Positions 1-7,613 of a DNA stretch of 16,846 bases are shown piece after piece. Source of the DNA: JAWKTM01 sp041399085 (GTDB lineage: Bacteria > Planctomycetota > Planctomycetia > Pirellulales > Pirellulaceae); contig JAWKTM010000104.1 in NCBI GenBank assembly GCA_041399085.1, forward strand, positions 1 to 16,846, in the 5' to 3' direction. The position numbers and the translations under genes were made by a program. The notes under the pieces were generated by a model. It ran no database searches. It saw nothing but the letters and a program-made list of their open reading frames with translations, and had not been told where the DNA came from. Each line of letters opens with the position of its first letter. Position 1 is the first letter of the stretch.

Positions 1-1
1 C

Positions 2-61
2 CAGAAGAACATCTGGTCGAGTCGATTCGACCACGATCTTTATATTTCGGACAACGAATGA
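2..61 (+). CDS. C-terminal end of an unidentified upstream protein (partial)
   Basis: Frame 2 reads 19 codons from the left edge, ending in ...LYISDNE, and stops at TGA 59-61. The stop overlaps the ATG of the next gene as ATGA (58-61), a typical translational-coupling junction, which is the main reason to believe it. The peptide is mixed and hydrophilic, and too short to assign to a family. Frame 1, which is the frame of the transporter, is also open to the left edge. An N-terminal extension of the transporter is therefore a formal alternative, although its upstream residues do not resemble a family N-terminus. Confidence 0.4.
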   Translation, partial: QKNIWSSRFDHDLYISDNE

Positions 62-1380
62 GATCCGCGGACAAAGAGACAGATGTGCCGAATGAGGGCG
101 GTTCGCCATCGCGAGACCGAAAGCGGCGGACGTTGATTGCGCTGGTGGGACCAGGGCTGATGCTGGCGGCGAGCGGGGTCGGAGCAGGCGATTTGGCTGG
201 CGGCGCATTCGCCGGGATCAAACTGGGAACCGCGGTGCTCTGGGCCGTGTTATGCGGCGCGGCATTCAAATTCGTCGTGACCGAAGGCTTGGCTCGCTGG
301 CAATTGGCCACGGGAACGACATTGTTGGAAGGAGCCGTCTTGCGATTGGGGCGACCCGTCCAGTGGGGATTCCTAGTCTATTTATTGGTATGGACATTCG
401 GCGTGGGCACTTCGCTCATCAGCGCCTGCGGCGTGGCGGCTCATGCGTTGTTTCCCGTTTTCGATGATGCCGTTCGTGGAAAAATTGTATGGGGGATCGT
501 CCACTCTTTGATTGGGCTGGCGATGGTATGGTGGGGAACGTTTCGCTTTTTCGAACGCATGATGGGCGTCTTAGTCGCCATTATGGTGGTCGTGGTGCTC
601 GTTACGGGATGGATGGTGAAACCGGATTGGTTGTCGGTCTCGCGTGGCCTGTTCGTCCCCAATATTCCCGATCAACCGGAAGCGGTCGCTTGGACCTTGG
701 CGCTGATGGGTGGTGTCGGGGGAACGCTGACGGTGCTTTGCTATGGCTACTGGATTCGCGAAGAAGAACGAACCGGTACCGAGGATCTGGCCCTTTGCAG
801 GCTCGATTTGGGAATGTCCTACGCGGTAATGGCTTTGTTTGGGATCGCGATGGTGATAATCGCCACGGGTGTGAGCCTTGAGGGCGCTGGGGCGAAGTTG
901 CTCGTTGAGTTGGCCGAGCGGCTGCAGCAGTCATTAGGCAGCACGGCGCGGCATCTGTTTCTGGTTGGCGCCTGGGCTGCTGTGTTCAGCAGCTTGGTGG
1001 GAGTTTGGCAAGCGGTGCCGTACCTGTTCGCTGATTTTTGGCAATTGCTACGTCGGCGTGGCAAGTTAGAGGCCGAGACGTTTCTGCCCGCGCCCGTCGA
1101 CAAACGAGGTTGGGCCTATCGAGGCTATCTGCTCGCGCTGGCATTGGTTCCGATGCTGGGGCTGCAATACAACTTTCAATTGGTGCAGAAAGCCAACTCC
1201 GTTTTCGGAGCACTGGTGATGCCGATGCTCGCCGCCGCTTTGCTCGTGATGAACGGCCGCTCGGATTGGGTCGGCGCTCACAACCGAAATCGGTGGTGGA
1301 CGACCGCCGCGTTGATCGGAATTCTGGTCTTTTTCGCAGTGGTCGGACTTCCATCGGTGATCGAAGCGTTGACTTTCTAG
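58..1380 (+). CDS. Divergent Nramp (SLC11)-like divalent metal transporter
   Basis: This is a 440-residue integral inner-membrane protein with about eleven hydrophobic segments starting near residue 25, as expected for the Nramp branch of the APC superfamily, which moves divalent metal ions with protons. Family marks include GPG at residues 31-33 opening helix 1 and the ARWQLATG segment at 79-86 after helix 2. The metal-site motifs are not canonical. The helix 1 position that is usually DPGN reads GAGD (42-45), and the helix 6 region that usually carries MPH reads GGTLTVLCYG (221-230). Manganese or iron transport therefore cannot be assumed; magnesium, another substrate, or a non-classical mechanism is possible. 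The first 24 residues are hydrophilic and cytosolic. The start at 58 is supported by ATGA overlap with the preceding gene; no strong ribosome binding site is visible. A 139-bp spacer follows before the phosphatase, so co-transcription is uncertain. Confidence 0.82.
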   Translation: MRSADKETDVPNEGGSPSRDRKRRTLIALVGPGLMLAASGVGAGDLAGGAFAGIKLGTAVLWAVLCGAAFKFVVTEGLARWQLATGTTLLEGAVLRLGRPVQWGFLVYLLVWTFGVGTSLISACGVAAHALFPVFDDAVRGKIVWGIVHSLIGLAMVWWGTFRFFERMMGVLVAIMVVVVLVTGWMVKPDWLSVSRGLFVPNIPDQPEAVAWTLALMGGVGGTLTVLCYGYWIREEERTGTEDLALCRLDLGMSYAVMALFGIAMVIIATGVSLEGAGAKLLVELAERLQQSLGSTARHLFLVGAWAAVFSSLVGVWQAVPYLFADFWQLLRRRGKLEAETFLPAPVDKRGWAYRGYLLALALVPMLGLQYNFQLVQKANSVFGALVMPMLAAALLVMNGRSDWVGAHNRNRWWTTAALIGILVFFAVVGLPSVIEALTF

Positions 1381-1519
1381 CGACGCGGTGCGCTCGCCGC
1401 GACTTTGACACGGCCTGTCGCTTGGTCAATAGTGGTGCTTCGCCGCGTGGCCCGCACGCGCCTCGCATTGTTCCCGAAATACATCGTTCTCAAACCGCAT
1501 TTGCTCCCGAGGCAATTCG

Positions 1520-3397
1520 ATGAATGGCACTTTGGCTGATAAGCTGTCCGCAACAAATCCATGGTTGAGTCAACGAGTGCCGCTCGTTCTCGCGATGCTG
1601 CTCTTGGCCCAACCATGTTGGGCACAGCGCGACCCGATCCGTTTAACTCATGGTCCCATGCTCGGACGTCCAACCGCAAATTCGATGGCGGTCTGGGCGC
1701 GCACCTCGGATCCTGGCGAGTTCTCGGTTCACTACGGTGTTGATGCCGACCAAATGAATCAAATCAGTCAGCCGGGCAAGACCACACTGGATCACGACAA
1801 TACGGGCGTAGCTTGGCTGGAGAATTTGAAGTCCGACACGCGTTACCATTATCAAGTCTGGGTAAACGGTCGGCCGCACGGTTGGCCCGGCAGCTTTCGC
1901 ACGTTGCCCAGCGCCGGGGATACTCGCAATGCCGAATACAATCCGGACGGGCTATTCAACTTTCGGTTCCAAATCGGTTCCTGCGCGAACCAGAATCCCT
2001 TGCATGGCGGTGGGCACCGCGAGACAACCTATGAGCATCTCAATCGCGACTGGGCCGACAAAGTCCACTTTCACATCATGAATGGGGACTGGTTGTATGA
2101 GGAATTGCGAGACTATCCGCCAGAAGCTTGGCGACTCACGCAAGGAGTCAAGGAGTATCCGCCAGTCGTGCAGGTCATGCCGACGATTGTGGGAGTGTGG
2201 GAGAATTACAAGCTGTACCTGGATCGCGGAATTGACTTGGCGAAATGGCACCGACACGTGCCGAGCTATTTTACTTTCGACGATCATGAACTAGTGAATG
2301 ACATTTGGGGATCGTCCGAAGCGGGAAAGCGGCATCGCCGCACGGTGTTTCGCGATATCGGTACCCACGCCTGGTTCGATTACCTTGGCTGGTCGAATCC
2401 GATGGAACACGACCATCCATTGCATTATGGCCGCGCCAAGATGAAGTCAGGCAGTGATCTGTTGGTCGATCCCAATACGGACTTCACCAAACTACCGCTG
2501 AAGGAAATGTTGAATCTGCATGTGCATTGGGGGACGCCGGAAGCTGGCTTGAACGACATTGCTTACGACAACGACGAGGGGAACAAAAATTCGTATGTGT
2601 ATGACATCGTCTCCGTCGTCGATGCTCACACGTTGCGATTGCACATGCCGGCCCAGGTGGATGACGAGGTCAGTTATTCGATCGGCCGTCGCAGCTACGG
2701 TAAGTTTCGCGTGAGTAACTGCGAGTTTTACTTATTGGACACGCGAGGTGATCGCGACATGCACGACGTGCGGCAGCGGGACAAGCCGGGTGTATCGATG
2801 CTGGGCAAGCCACAGCGGGAATGGCTCATTCGATCCATGCAAGAGAGCGACGCCGACTTTTTCTTTGTCGTGTCGACCGTGCCGTTCATGATACCTCACA
2901 GCGGCGCTGGCGGATTTGAATTCGACGAGGAAAACAAAGAGGAAGCTTGGACTGGCTTCTTTCACGAACGTGAACTACTGATTGACGCTTGGCAAAAGCT
3001 CGATAAGAAGGTCTTTGTGATGACTGGCGATTTGCATAACAGTTTCGCCATCAAAGTGACCGACGACATCTGGGAATTCTGCTGCGGCCCTCACAACAGT
3101 GTGAACCACGTCCCGAAGCTCGATGAGAGCGACCGGCCAGCAACGGGCAAGTGGCGGTTCGGGCCGCGTGAATGCGATATCCGCTGGAGCAGCTACGTGT
3201 TGCCCGATTTGCCGCGACTGGAGCGACTGTATCCACATTTCTGCGTCGTGCAGATCAACAATGTGTTTAACATGCCACAGAAGCTGGGCGGAAAGCGATG
3301 GGTGGCTTATCCCCATCCGCAGGTTGTGTTTCAGTACTACGATGGCCGCACGGGCGAGCTGGCCTATGCCGAAGCGATCTCGTTGGACCGTGATTAA
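1520..3397 (+). CDS. Secreted PhoD-like alkaline phosphatase/phosphodiesterase
   Basis: This 625-residue exported metallophosphoesterase of the PhoD family is expected to hydrolyse phosphate mono- or diesters outside the cytoplasm. A signal peptide is visible: a hydrophobic core at about residues 20-31 and likely cleavage after CWA (33-35). A PhoD N-terminal beta domain follows, with RLTHGPMLGRP at 41-51 and VWARTS at 59-64. The metallophosphatase core starts at FQIGSCANQNP (150-160). Metal-site motifs include NGDW (188-191), FDDHE (253-257) and MTGDLHNS (501-508). The segment between about residues 310 and 395 is an insertion relative to compact PhoD enzymes; from memory, this longer form is common in planctomycetes. 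The start is fixed by GAGG at 1509-1512, 7 nt before ATG. It converges on the deaminase gene with a 17-bp gap. Substrate is not determinable from sequence. Confidence 0.88.
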   Translation: MNGTLADKLSATNPWLSQRVPLVLAMLLLAQPCWAQRDPIRLTHGPMLGRPTANSMAVWARTSDPGEFSVHYGVDADQMNQISQPGKTTLDHDNTGVAWLENLKSDTRYHYQVWVNGRPHGWPGSFRTLPSAGDTRNAEYNPDGLFNFRFQIGSCANQNPLHGGGHRETTYEHLNRDWADKVHFHIMNGDWLYEELRDYPPEAWRLTQGVKEYPPVVQVMPTIVGVWENYKLYLDRGIDLAKWHRHVPSYFTFDDHELVNDIWGSSEAGKRHRRTVFRDIGTHAWFDYLGWSNPMEHDHPLHYGRAKMKSGSDLLVDPNTDFTKLPLKEMLNLHVHWGTPEAGLNDIAYDNDEGNKNSYVYDIVSVVDAHTLRLHMPAQVDDEVSYSIGRRSYGKFRVSNCEFYLLDTRGDRDMHDVRQRDKPGVSMLGKPQREWLIRSMQESDADFFFVVSTVPFMIPHSGAGGFEFDEENKEEAWTGFFHERELLIDAWQKLDKKVFVMTGDLHNSFAIKVTDDIWEFCCGPHNSVNHVPKLDESDRPATGKWRFGPRECDIRWSSYVLPDLPRLERLYPHFCVVQINNVFNMPQKLGGKRWVAYPHPQVVFQYYDGRTGELAYAEAISLDRD

Positions 3398-3414
3398 TCG
3401 TTGCTGTCCGCGGC

Positions 3415-3909
3415 TTAGTAGACGGACCGATTCGGTTGAGCGAGCCAGTCGGAGAACAGGCGGCGGCATTCTTCCGTCATGATATCGCGAGTCAGTTGGA
3501 CGGGACTGTTGCCCAATCGCACGATCTCTTCGGCCGGAACACTCAGCTCATTGAACCCGGCGGCGGTTGCGTCGGCGATCGAAGCTCCGTAATAGACTGC
3601 GTCGACACGAGCCCAATGCAGGGCGGACATGCACATGGGACAAGGTTCGCACGTGGAGGCGACGACGCAACCGGTCAGATGAATGTCGCCGCGAACTCGG
3701 CAAGCTTCGCGCAGGGCGTTGATCTCGGCATGGGCCGTGATATCGGTGTCGAGGACCACCGTATTGTGAGCCACGATCAATCGACCGCTCGGGTCGGCGA
3801 TCGCGCAGCCAAAGGGACTTTGTCCCCGCGACATGCCCTGTTGCGCGATGTCTATCGCGTGCTGCATAAGCTCAGCGGGATCAATTAATGTCTGGGGGCT
3901 CGCTGGCAC
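3415..3909 (-). CDS. Cytidine/deoxycytidylate-type nucleoside deaminase, guanine deaminase-like
   Basis: This 164-residue cytosolic zinc deaminase has the full catalytic signature: HAE at residues 60-62 (zinc ligand H60, proton shuttle E62) and PCPMC at 89-93 (zinc ligands C90 and C93). The ADATAAGFNE stretch after the second motif resembles GuaD-type guanine deaminases more than TadA. Hydrolytic deamination of guanine or a related base is therefore the favoured role, with tRNA adenosine deaminase as the alternative. The start is GTG at 3909-3907, directly after the TAA of the upstream DUF481 gene (zero spacing), with GGGA about 9 nt upstream. An ATG at codon 15 (3867) is an alternative start that would keep the catalytic core. 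The close spacing implies shared transcription with the DUF481 gene, though no functional link is apparent. Confidence 0.87.
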   Translation of the reverse strand: MPASPQTLIDPAELMQHAIDIAQQGMSRGQSPFGCAIADPSGRLIVAHNTVVLDTDITAHAEINALREACRVRGDIHLTGCVVASTCEPCPMCMSALHWARVDAVYYGASIADATAAGFNELSVPAEEIVRLGNSPVQLTRDIMTEECRRLFSDWLAQPNRSVY

Positions 3910-5108
3910 TTATAGTTCCCACAACAGCACGATAGAGTAGTTTACGTCGTTCGGCTTAGCCCCGTTCGGCGTGCTGTCATAGCGATCGATCGCGCCGACC
4001 TTGAGGCTCAAATTGTGTTCTTCATCCAATAACAACTGCCAACTAGCGCTCGTCACAATACGATAATTCGAGAAATCTCCCCAATCGGGAAAGTAATCGC
4101 TGGTCAGCGAGAACTTTTGACGCTTACTAATTTGGCGTTCGTAGTCTAATCCCATGACAGCTTCGGGAACGAACTGATCCTGGGGGCCGCCAAACTCGCG
4201 CGACCAACCGGCACCCAATCGAGTCGTCAGCTTACTAATATCCGTCTCGAACCAGCGATAGCCAAAGCCGGCGTTGAAAGCCAGCCGCACATCGTATGCC
4301 TGGAACTCGTCATATTCGCCATACAACTTGGCGAACATCGACCACGGTGAATCGGCGAACGGCCATTCGACTTTGCCATTCATGATCGCATTGTGTTGGG
4401 TCAATACGGAATTCGTATTCGTTTTGACATAGGCGATGTCCATTTCCAAGATGCTAAATTCCGTTTTCCGTTTGGCCTTGCCGCCGGCTTTCATGCTGAA
4501 CGATTCGGAGTTGCCCGTACTGCCGTTAATGCCCAGTTCGACACTGCCTTCCCAGATGTCCGCCGGAAACCAATAAGACGGCGTATACCAAACGGGATCG
4601 GCAGCCATCTCTTCGGCGATCGGGGTAGCCAACGCCGCATCGGTCGAAACCACTTCTTCCACGACGCGACTGGCTGGGGAGGAAGCGCGCTGGTTTGGCG
4701 AGCCAAACGTAGTGATTCGTCCGCGCCGCGTAATTCGGAGGTGGGTAACTGGGAGTTGCGTAATTCGGCGGCACGTATTCCGAACTGTTGGTAGCTCGTA
4801 TTTGAATCTGGATTGGGAATCGAGGTTGGATAGCTGGTTGGCTGCGAATTGGAGATGTTCTGAGCCACATAGGGATTTCGAGCCACGTATGGATTCGTCG
4901 TGTACTGGCTCGAGCCACCGGGCGGCGGAGCATAGGCGTTGCTCGCACCGCTTGCGCTGGCAACGTAGGGATTGGAGGTATAGCCACCGGCGTACGGATT
5001 TCCACCGCCGTTGTTTGTTGGTGACGAGTAGCCCGGGGGCATCTGCGCAGCGGCTTCCGCGGCGAACGACGCGACCACAACCAGGCCGCAAACCCAATGT
5101 CGGTTCAT
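3910..5108 (-). CDS. DUF481-family outer-membrane-type protein, reading frame interrupted twice
   Basis: The C-terminal half is a DUF481 (YdiY-like) beta-barrel domain. It runs from ADIWEGSVELGINGSTGNSE near 4560 to the terminal VLLWEL at 3913, with alternating aromatic and polar strands, and probably sits in the outer membrane. The N-terminus is in another frame: ATG 5108 opens a signal peptide cleaved near AEAAAQ, followed by an Asn-Pro-Tyr-rich linker with repeated NPYV/NPYA units. Around 4787-4795 the Pro/Asn/Tyr-rich composition moves to a second frame containing two PPNYA units, and around 4718-4733 it moves to the third frame, which carries the barrel. Each change equals one extra base or two missing bases. 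The joined product would be about 398 residues. An uninterrupted 411-codon frame from 5145 exists, but its N-terminus is Arg/Cys-rich, lacks a signal peptide and has no good ribosome binding site, so I do not favour it. This is either assembly error or a recently broken gene. Confidence 0.72.
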
Positions 5109-5112
5109 AACA

Positions 5113-5122
5113 CCTTCTCCCC
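5113..5122 (-). promoter_or_regulatory. Ribosome binding site for the DUF481 gene
   Basis: On the minus strand GGGGAGAAGG lies 4 nt before ATG 5108, with the GGAG core 8 nt away. This, together with the signal peptide that follows, selects 5108 over the upstream in-frame-to-barrel start at 5145. Confidence 0.6.
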
Positions 5123-5299
5123 GCCGAGCGATATTGTCCCCACAATCCGGCGGCTTATAGCCAAGTTGACTGTTGCCGGCAATGGAAACTGGGCAAGATT
5201 TTGACCGGCTTGTTGTCGGGCTGCGGCCAATGGTTGCGAACGGCTCGCGGAAGATGGATACTTACAGCCCGCTTCAGTCCTTGGCGACGTCACACCGAT

Positions 5300-5304
5300 G
5301 GAGG
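5300..5304 (+). promoter_or_regulatory. Ribosome binding site selecting the start of the DUF1080 gene
   Basis: GGAGG sits 9 nt before ATG 5314. The same frame is open back to an ATG at 5173, but only the 5314 start has both this site and a signal peptide at the protein N-terminus. Confidence 0.65.
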
Positions 5305-5313
5305 CAGATCACC

Positions 5314-6177
5314 ATGCGAACGCGCGCGACAGCCTATATTTCAAGCGTTTTGGCTGGCATCGTGGGAATTGCCATGTGCTTCACTCCCGCCCTAGTGGCC
5401 GAAGAAACCATTGTTCCGCGACTGGGGCAGACGATCGAATTAAGCCGCGGCGATGATCTCTCGCAATTCACGACGTGGCTGAAGGATACCCAGCACGATG
5501 ATCCACGGCGTGTGTTTTCCATTCGCGACGGAGTCATTCGCGTTTCAGGTGAAGGCGCTGGCTACCTCGCCACGAAGGACTCCTACCGCGATTATCATCT
5601 GTCGCTGGAGTACAAGTGGGGCGAGCGAACGGACGGCAGCGGGATCGTTCGCAATTCGGGCGTGTTGCTGCACGGCACCGGGCCACACGGCGCCGCGCGC
5701 GGCGTTTGGATGGCTTCGGTCGAAGTACAGTTGGCTCAAGGGTGTGAAGGCGATCTCATCGTGATCCGGGGCAAGGATTCGAAGGGCGAGACGATCCCGG
5801 TGACTTTGACCAGCGACACGCGATTGGCCGAAGACAACCGCACGCGGTGGCAGCGCGGCGGCAAACCAACGCTCTATTCCGGCCGACAGTTTTGGTGGTC
5901 AAATCATCAGCCAGGATTCGAGGAGAAGTTGGATACGCGTGGCCGAGACGATGTCGCAAGTCCGCTAGGACATTGGACTCGCGTCGATTGTCTGTGTCGA
6001 GGCGATCGAATCACGGTGAAGATCAACGGCGTAACGGTGAACGAGGCTTACAATGTCTTCCCGGCCGCCGGAAAAATTCTGCTGCAAAACGAGGGCAATG
6101 AGATTTTGTTCCGCAACGTGCGAATACAATCTCTGCCTCGGGACGATTCGGATTCAACATCGGAGAGAAAACCATGA
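5314..6177 (+). CDS. Exported DUF1080 (3-keto-disaccharide hydrolase family) protein
   Basis: This 287-residue protein has a Sec signal peptide (Arg at 2 and 4, hydrophobic core about 9-27, cleavage after ALVA at about 29) and a single DUF1080 domain (PF06439), a concanavalin-like beta sandwich. Family-typical stretches are YHLSLEYKWGE, SGVLLHGTG, and WTRVDCLCRGDRITVKING near the C-terminus. Family members act on 3-keto-glycosides; here the likely role is periplasmic cleavage of oxidised disaccharides or glycosides, but the substrate is unknown. The stop (6175-6177) overlaps the next ATG (6174-6176), so translation is coupled to the oxidoreductase gene. It is divergently oriented from the DUF481 gene across a 205-bp spacer that should hold promoters for both. 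Confidence 0.85.
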   Translation: MRTRATAYISSVLAGIVGIAMCFTPALVAEETIVPRLGQTIELSRGDDLSQFTTWLKDTQHDDPRRVFSIRDGVIRVSGEGAGYLATKDSYRDYHLSLEYKWGERTDGSGIVRNSGVLLHGTGPHGAARGVWMASVEVQLAQGCEGDLIVIRGKDSKGETIPVTLTSDTRLAEDNRTRWQRGGKPTLYSGRQFWWSNHQPGFEEKLDTRGRDDVASPLGHWTRVDCLCRGDRITVKINGVTVNEAYNVFPAAGKILLQNEGNEILFRNVRIQSLPRDDSDSTSERKP

Positions 6178-7538
6178 GCGAGCAAAGTTCTCAAGCGAAA
6201 TCCGCATCGTCCGCGAACAGCGGTCGTCGTCGGTTTTTGGGTACGAGCGCAACGGGAGCGGTGGCCTTGGCTCTTGCGGCCGGCACACGCTCTTTCGCGG
6301 AGGATGGTGAAGACAGCGGCACGAAAGCGCAGCCGAACGGCGGCGTCCATTCCGGTGGCGACCTGATTCGTATCGGTTTGATCGGTTGCGGCGGGCGAGG
6401 CACGGGCGCGGCGGGACAGGCGCTTCGAGCGGACAAGAACTGCAAACTCGTGGCTATGGCCGATGCGTTCGATGACCGCTTGGAGCTGAGTTTGCGGAGC
6501 CTCAGTCAGACGGAGGACTTAGCCAAGAAGATCGACGTGCCGCCCGAACGCCGTTTTGTAGGTTTCGATGCTTATAAACAATTGTTGGAAAGTGGCGTCG
6601 ATGTCGTATTGCTGGCGACTCCGCCCCATTTTCGGCCGTTGCATTTGGCGGCGGCGATCGCGGCCGATAAGCATGTGTTCGCAGAAAAGCCCGTGGCCGT
6701 GGATGCGCCGGGTGTACGAAGCGTTCTGGAAACGTGCCGGTTGGCGAAACAGAAAAATCTGTCGGTCGTCTCGGGGCTTTGCTTGCGGTACTCGTATGGG
6801 TTTCAAGAGTTGGTGCGTCGGATTCACGATGGTGGAATTGGCGACATTCACACCTTGCAAGCCAACGATTATCGAGGCGGCATCTGGATCAAGCCGCGGC
6901 AAGCGGATTGGACCGACATGCATTGGCAAATGCGGAACTGGTATTATTTTACCTGGTTGTCAGGTGATTTTAATGTCGAACAGCACGTCCATTTTTTGGA
7001 TGTGTGTGCCTGGGTGATGGGGAATGAGTATCCGGTGCGAGCCATTGGTATGGGTGGACGACAAGTGCGTACCGGCCCCGAGTTCGGCAACATTTTTGAC
7101 CATCACAGTGTGGTCTATGAATATGCCAACGGCGCGAAGCTGTTCAGCAACACGCGGCAAATGCGTGGATGCAAAAACGATATGAGCGCTCAGGCCGTCG
7201 GTTCGGGCGGCCGAGCCAATTTGAACGAGCGGCAAGGCGGGTTGTATCTCGATGCCAAATCACGTTGGACTTATGAAGGCCCAGAGAACAACATCTACCA
7301 AACGGAACACGACGAGATGTTCGCCGCGATTCGCGCCGGCCAGCCGATCAACAACGGGGACTACATGGCTCGCAGCACGCTATTGGCCATTATGGGCCGC
7401 ATGGCGACTTACACAGGCCAGCAAATCAGTTGGGAACAGGCGATGAATTCCCAAGAGGATTTGACGCCGCCAGCCTACGAGTGGGGGCCGTTGGCAGCGC
7501 CGCCCGTGGCCGTTCCTGGCGAAACAAAGTTCGTGTGA
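6174..7538 (+). CDS. Tat-exported Gfo/Idh/MocA-family oxidoreductase
   Basis: This is a 454-residue NAD(P)-dependent sugar oxidoreductase. A twin-arginine signal is visible, with GRRRFLG at residues 17-23 followed by an alanine-rich hydrophobic stretch to about 41, implying export of the folded, cofactor-loaded enzyme. The Rossmann fold begins at IRIGLIGCGGRG (65-76), and the family EKP motif is at 171-173, with K172 the usual catalytic lysine. The C-terminal domain carries EQHVHFLDVCAWVMG (269-283), the histidine/aspartate helix typical of this subgroup. A ribosome binding site GGAGAG lies at 6162-6167 inside the preceding gene, 6 nt before ATG. Coupling to the DUF1080 gene suggests the pair oxidises a sugar to a 3-keto form and then cleaves or releases it. 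The direction and the substrate are inference. Confidence 0.88.
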   Translation: MSEQSSQAKSASSANSGRRRFLGTSATGAVALALAAGTRSFAEDGEDSGTKAQPNGGVHSGGDLIRIGLIGCGGRGTGAAGQALRADKNCKLVAMADAFDDRLELSLRSLSQTEDLAKKIDVPPERRFVGFDAYKQLLESGVDVVLLATPPHFRPLHLAAAIAADKHVFAEKPVAVDAPGVRSVLETCRLAKQKNLSVVSGLCLRYSYGFQELVRRIHDGGIGDIHTLQANDYRGGIWIKPRQADWTDMHWQMRNWYYFTWLSGDFNVEQHVHFLDVCAWVMGNEYPVRAIGMGGRQVRTGPEFGNIFDHHSVVYEYANGAKLFSNTRQMRGCKNDMSAQAVGSGGRANLNERQGGLYLDAKSRWTYEGPENNIYQTEHDEMFAAIRAGQPINNGDYMARSTLLAIMGRMATYTGQQISWEQAMNSQEDLTPPAYEWGPLAAPPVAVPGETKFV

Positions 7539-7583
7539 GTCCGCGGCGTCGACTCATATGCATTGAGGAGGCCGTCAGTAATA

Positions 7584-7609
7584 CGGAATCGTCAGCCATC
7601 ATGATTCCG
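7584..7609. terminator. Possible bidirectional terminator hairpin between convergent genes
   Basis: CGGAATC (7584-7590) and GATTCCG (7603-7609) form a perfect 7-bp stem with a 12-nt loop in the 75-bp gap between the oxidoreductase and the EEP lipoprotein. No T-tract follows on either strand, so intrinsic termination is not assured. Confidence 0.4.
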
Positions 7610-7613
7610 GGCC

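Noticed and set aside
3406..3427. GTCCG/CGGAC hairpin between the phosphatase and deaminase genes as a terminator
   Set aside because: The stem is only 5 bp with a 12-nt loop, there is no T-tract, and it reaches into the deaminase coding region.
4715..4800. Programmed ribosomal frameshifting in the DUF481 gene
   Set aside because: No slippery run or evident stimulatory structure is visible at either frame change, and two events in the same direction about 65 nt apart would be needed.
5109..5145. Start of the DUF481 gene at 5145
   Set aside because: That frame gives an Arg/Cys-rich N-terminus without a signal peptide. The 5108 frame has a strong ribosome binding site and a clear signal peptide.
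5173..5313. Upstream start of the DUF1080 gene at 5173
   Set aside because: It would bury the signal peptide 47 residues inside the protein, whereas ATG 5314 has GGAGG at the right distance.
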